64,000 nucleotides of DNA. Source: Crotophaga sulcirostris (lineage: Eukaryota > Chordata > Aves > Cuculiformes > Crotophagidae). The stretch spans positions 1,210,334-1,274,333 of the forward strand of contig VYZB01000030.1 of NCBI GenBank assembly GCA_013397455.1, in the 5' to 3' direction. Positions 62,397-64,000 of the stretch are shown in pieces (positions within the stretch are counted from its first letter, which is position 1; the number at the start of each line of letters is the position of its first letter). The position numbers were made by a program, and so were the translations under genes. The notes beneath the pieces are model-generated. The model saw only the letters and a program-made list of their open reading frames with translations, ran no database searches and had not been told where the DNA came from.

Positions 62397-64000
62397 CTAT
62401 ACATGACTCAGGGCCATGGATCAGAACACTTGAGGTCTGTAAAGCAGAAATCTAATATTTCAGCCATTTGACATTAATGTAACTGAAAAGATATTACTCT
62501 TGTATCAATGAGTCTAAAGCCTTTTTTTTAACCCAGACTTGACTGGGATGGCCTTGTCTTGGAGGTCATTGCAGCTTATAAGAACTGAATACTCCTACTG
62601 CCCTAAAAAAAATTAAAAGGATTTAAGCTCACAAAAATCTCATTTGTTCAGGCTGATGGAGCGATGACCATGGAACAGATTGTAATAAGTACTGAGATCT
62701 GTTGAAACTGCACTCAATAGCATTAAAGGAAATGTTCTCCTCCCACTGGAGGTCAGCAGTGAAATCTTTTATCAGTTAAAGACAGTAGGGACATCTCTGC
62801 TGAATGTGACAAGCAGCAGGCCTTACCATTTTCCTGTCAGCTTCTGATTAAAGTGAAATTAGTTCAACCTTGTATTAGCAAAATCATTTTGTCTTCCCTC
62901 TCCCTATCTCTTTTTCATTTTATATTTTGTTTTTTATTTTATTCGAAGCCACATTATATCTCTGCACTAGTATGTATAATTAATTAGAACTCTCAAGAAA
63001 GCAACCATCTCCCAAGGGAACTGATATGAAACTGCCTGGTCTTTCCTGTGTGGCTCTCAGCCTTTCTGGTATTTTTTAAGGAGGATGTTACCCCATATGA
63101 AATTATTTTAATTTTATTTTACTTTTCCATCTTCCCTTTCAGTGTAATCTCTTTAGATGCATGTTCCACTTGATCTCAGCAAGACTCACATGATTCCAGT
63201 CACAGGATATTTTTAGATTTTTTTTTTTAATGGTACCCTTAAAATACCTGCTTACTCCTCCTTTCTCTTATGACCAGCCAAAATTCTTGTTAGCTGGCCT
63301 AGCAGCCAAGATATCACTGTCTGACTGTGAAACCCACTTTCTTTCTGGGGGCAAGGAATTGAGTCTGTACTGTGCTGGTGGGGAAGAGAGCAAACGCTCC
63401 CTGGTTCCTGGGCTGGATTTTGAATCAGGGAAAGACAAAGTGAGCTGGGGCAGGATGCAGAGAGCTTTTTCATTGTCCCATGGATACACATGGTCCCGAA
63501 GTGGATTCCAGGTGCTCACTGAACTTAGGAATGATCACAAAATTTGGGGCTTTTTCTGCATTGCTCATGCGAACACAGATTTCTATAGCAAATGTATAAT
63601 ATTATACCTGCATGAGAAACATGCAGACTCAGGGCAATCTATTCCTCTTTTTAATTGCTGGCTGTAGGGCTCAGCCTACATGAAGACAGTTTTCTTTTAT
63701 TCTGTACTGCAGTTTTCCTGACGACCAGACTGTAGATGTGTTTAAGGCCCGAGGTCTTTTTAGGTGGTCTGCATTTTCCTGCTCAAGGTGTCTGACAGCA
63801 GTGAGTGAAGAAAGGGACTCGGGGATTAAAAAGACAAGAATATGAACAGCAACATGACAGAGGCTGGCAGGTAGATCCTGGCAGGAAAAATAAAAAAAAA
63901 GGAAAGAAAGATATGCTGTCAGAGTAGGTGTTGTTTGGCACTGGGATGTGGAAGCTAGTCAACACAAAAGTTGTCTCTCTCTTTAACAAGAGCTCCACCT
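62397..64000. other. Non-genic DNA
   Basis: Contains a possible conserved AT-rich block at about 62835-63010 (CTGATTAAAGTGAAATTAG, GTATAATTAATTAGAAC) and a T-rich tract near 63211-63228. An ATG-started 145-codon frame (63230-63667, plus) shows no known domain and is listed under rejected items. A purine-rich A/G stretch lies near 63885-63912. Confidence 0.5.

Noticed and set aside
63230..63667. 145-codon ATG frame
   Set aside because: No domain, no splice or promoter context, and it starts right after a T-rich tract. One frame of this length is not surprising in 64 kb.
1..64000. Search for CRISPR arrays, tRNA, rRNA or snRNA genes and bacterial operons
   Set aside because: No regularly spaced repeats, no tRNA A and B boxes in correct spacing, and no recognisable small RNA core were seen. 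Sequence character is vertebrate.

Overview
The window looks like nuclear DNA of a bird. The clearest evidence is a set of CR1 LINE copies with the avian 3' end (variants of ATTCTATGATTCTATG), one avian-type solo LTR, and a background of very old amniote repeats. The DNA is AT-rich, CpG-poor and full of short simple repeats. No bacterial features are visible (operons, Shine-Dalgarno sites, CRISPR, tRNA or rRNA). No protein-coding gene could be recognised on either strand. The window is best read as a gene desert or the inside of a long intron, and the sequence alone does not say which.

Layout. 1-12 kb is mostly unique sequence with a CR1 tip at 3.73-3.82 kb, a candidate conserved non-coding block near 2.8-2.96 kb and a possible old DNA-transposon remnant near 5.1 kb. 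At 12.04-13.04 kb lies a 5'-truncated CR1 on the minus strand that still carries readable reverse-transcriptase sequence. Inside it sits a 54-bp segment that is not CR1-like and is an inverted copy of a unique segment at 16.155-16.208 kb. 13-27 kb is unique sequence with simple repeats, a MIR-like SINE near 20.0 kb and a weak exon-like block at 20.23-20.39 kb. At 27.2-28.8 kb the minus strand holds the two most open frames of the window, of unknown meaning. 33.38-33.72 kb is a CR1 3' end on the plus strand. 36.19-38.11 kb is a much older CR1 on the minus strand, interrupted by a younger plus-strand CR1 tip at 36.57-36.69 kb. 38-61 kb is unique DNA with old amniote repeats near 40.95, 48.05, 52.15 and 60.5 kb, a 165-bp element with inverted ends at 42.15 kb, and several homeodomain-site-rich blocks that look like conserved enhancers. 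61.684-62.391 kb is an intact solo LTR with a perfect 5-bp target duplication.

There are no genes to link into a pathway. The content is a record of transposition at several ages, one apparent template-switch event, and a number of possible regulatory blocks. The regulatory calls rest on sequence texture only and need cross-species alignment. Repeat families were recognised from memory of consensus sequences, without a database.
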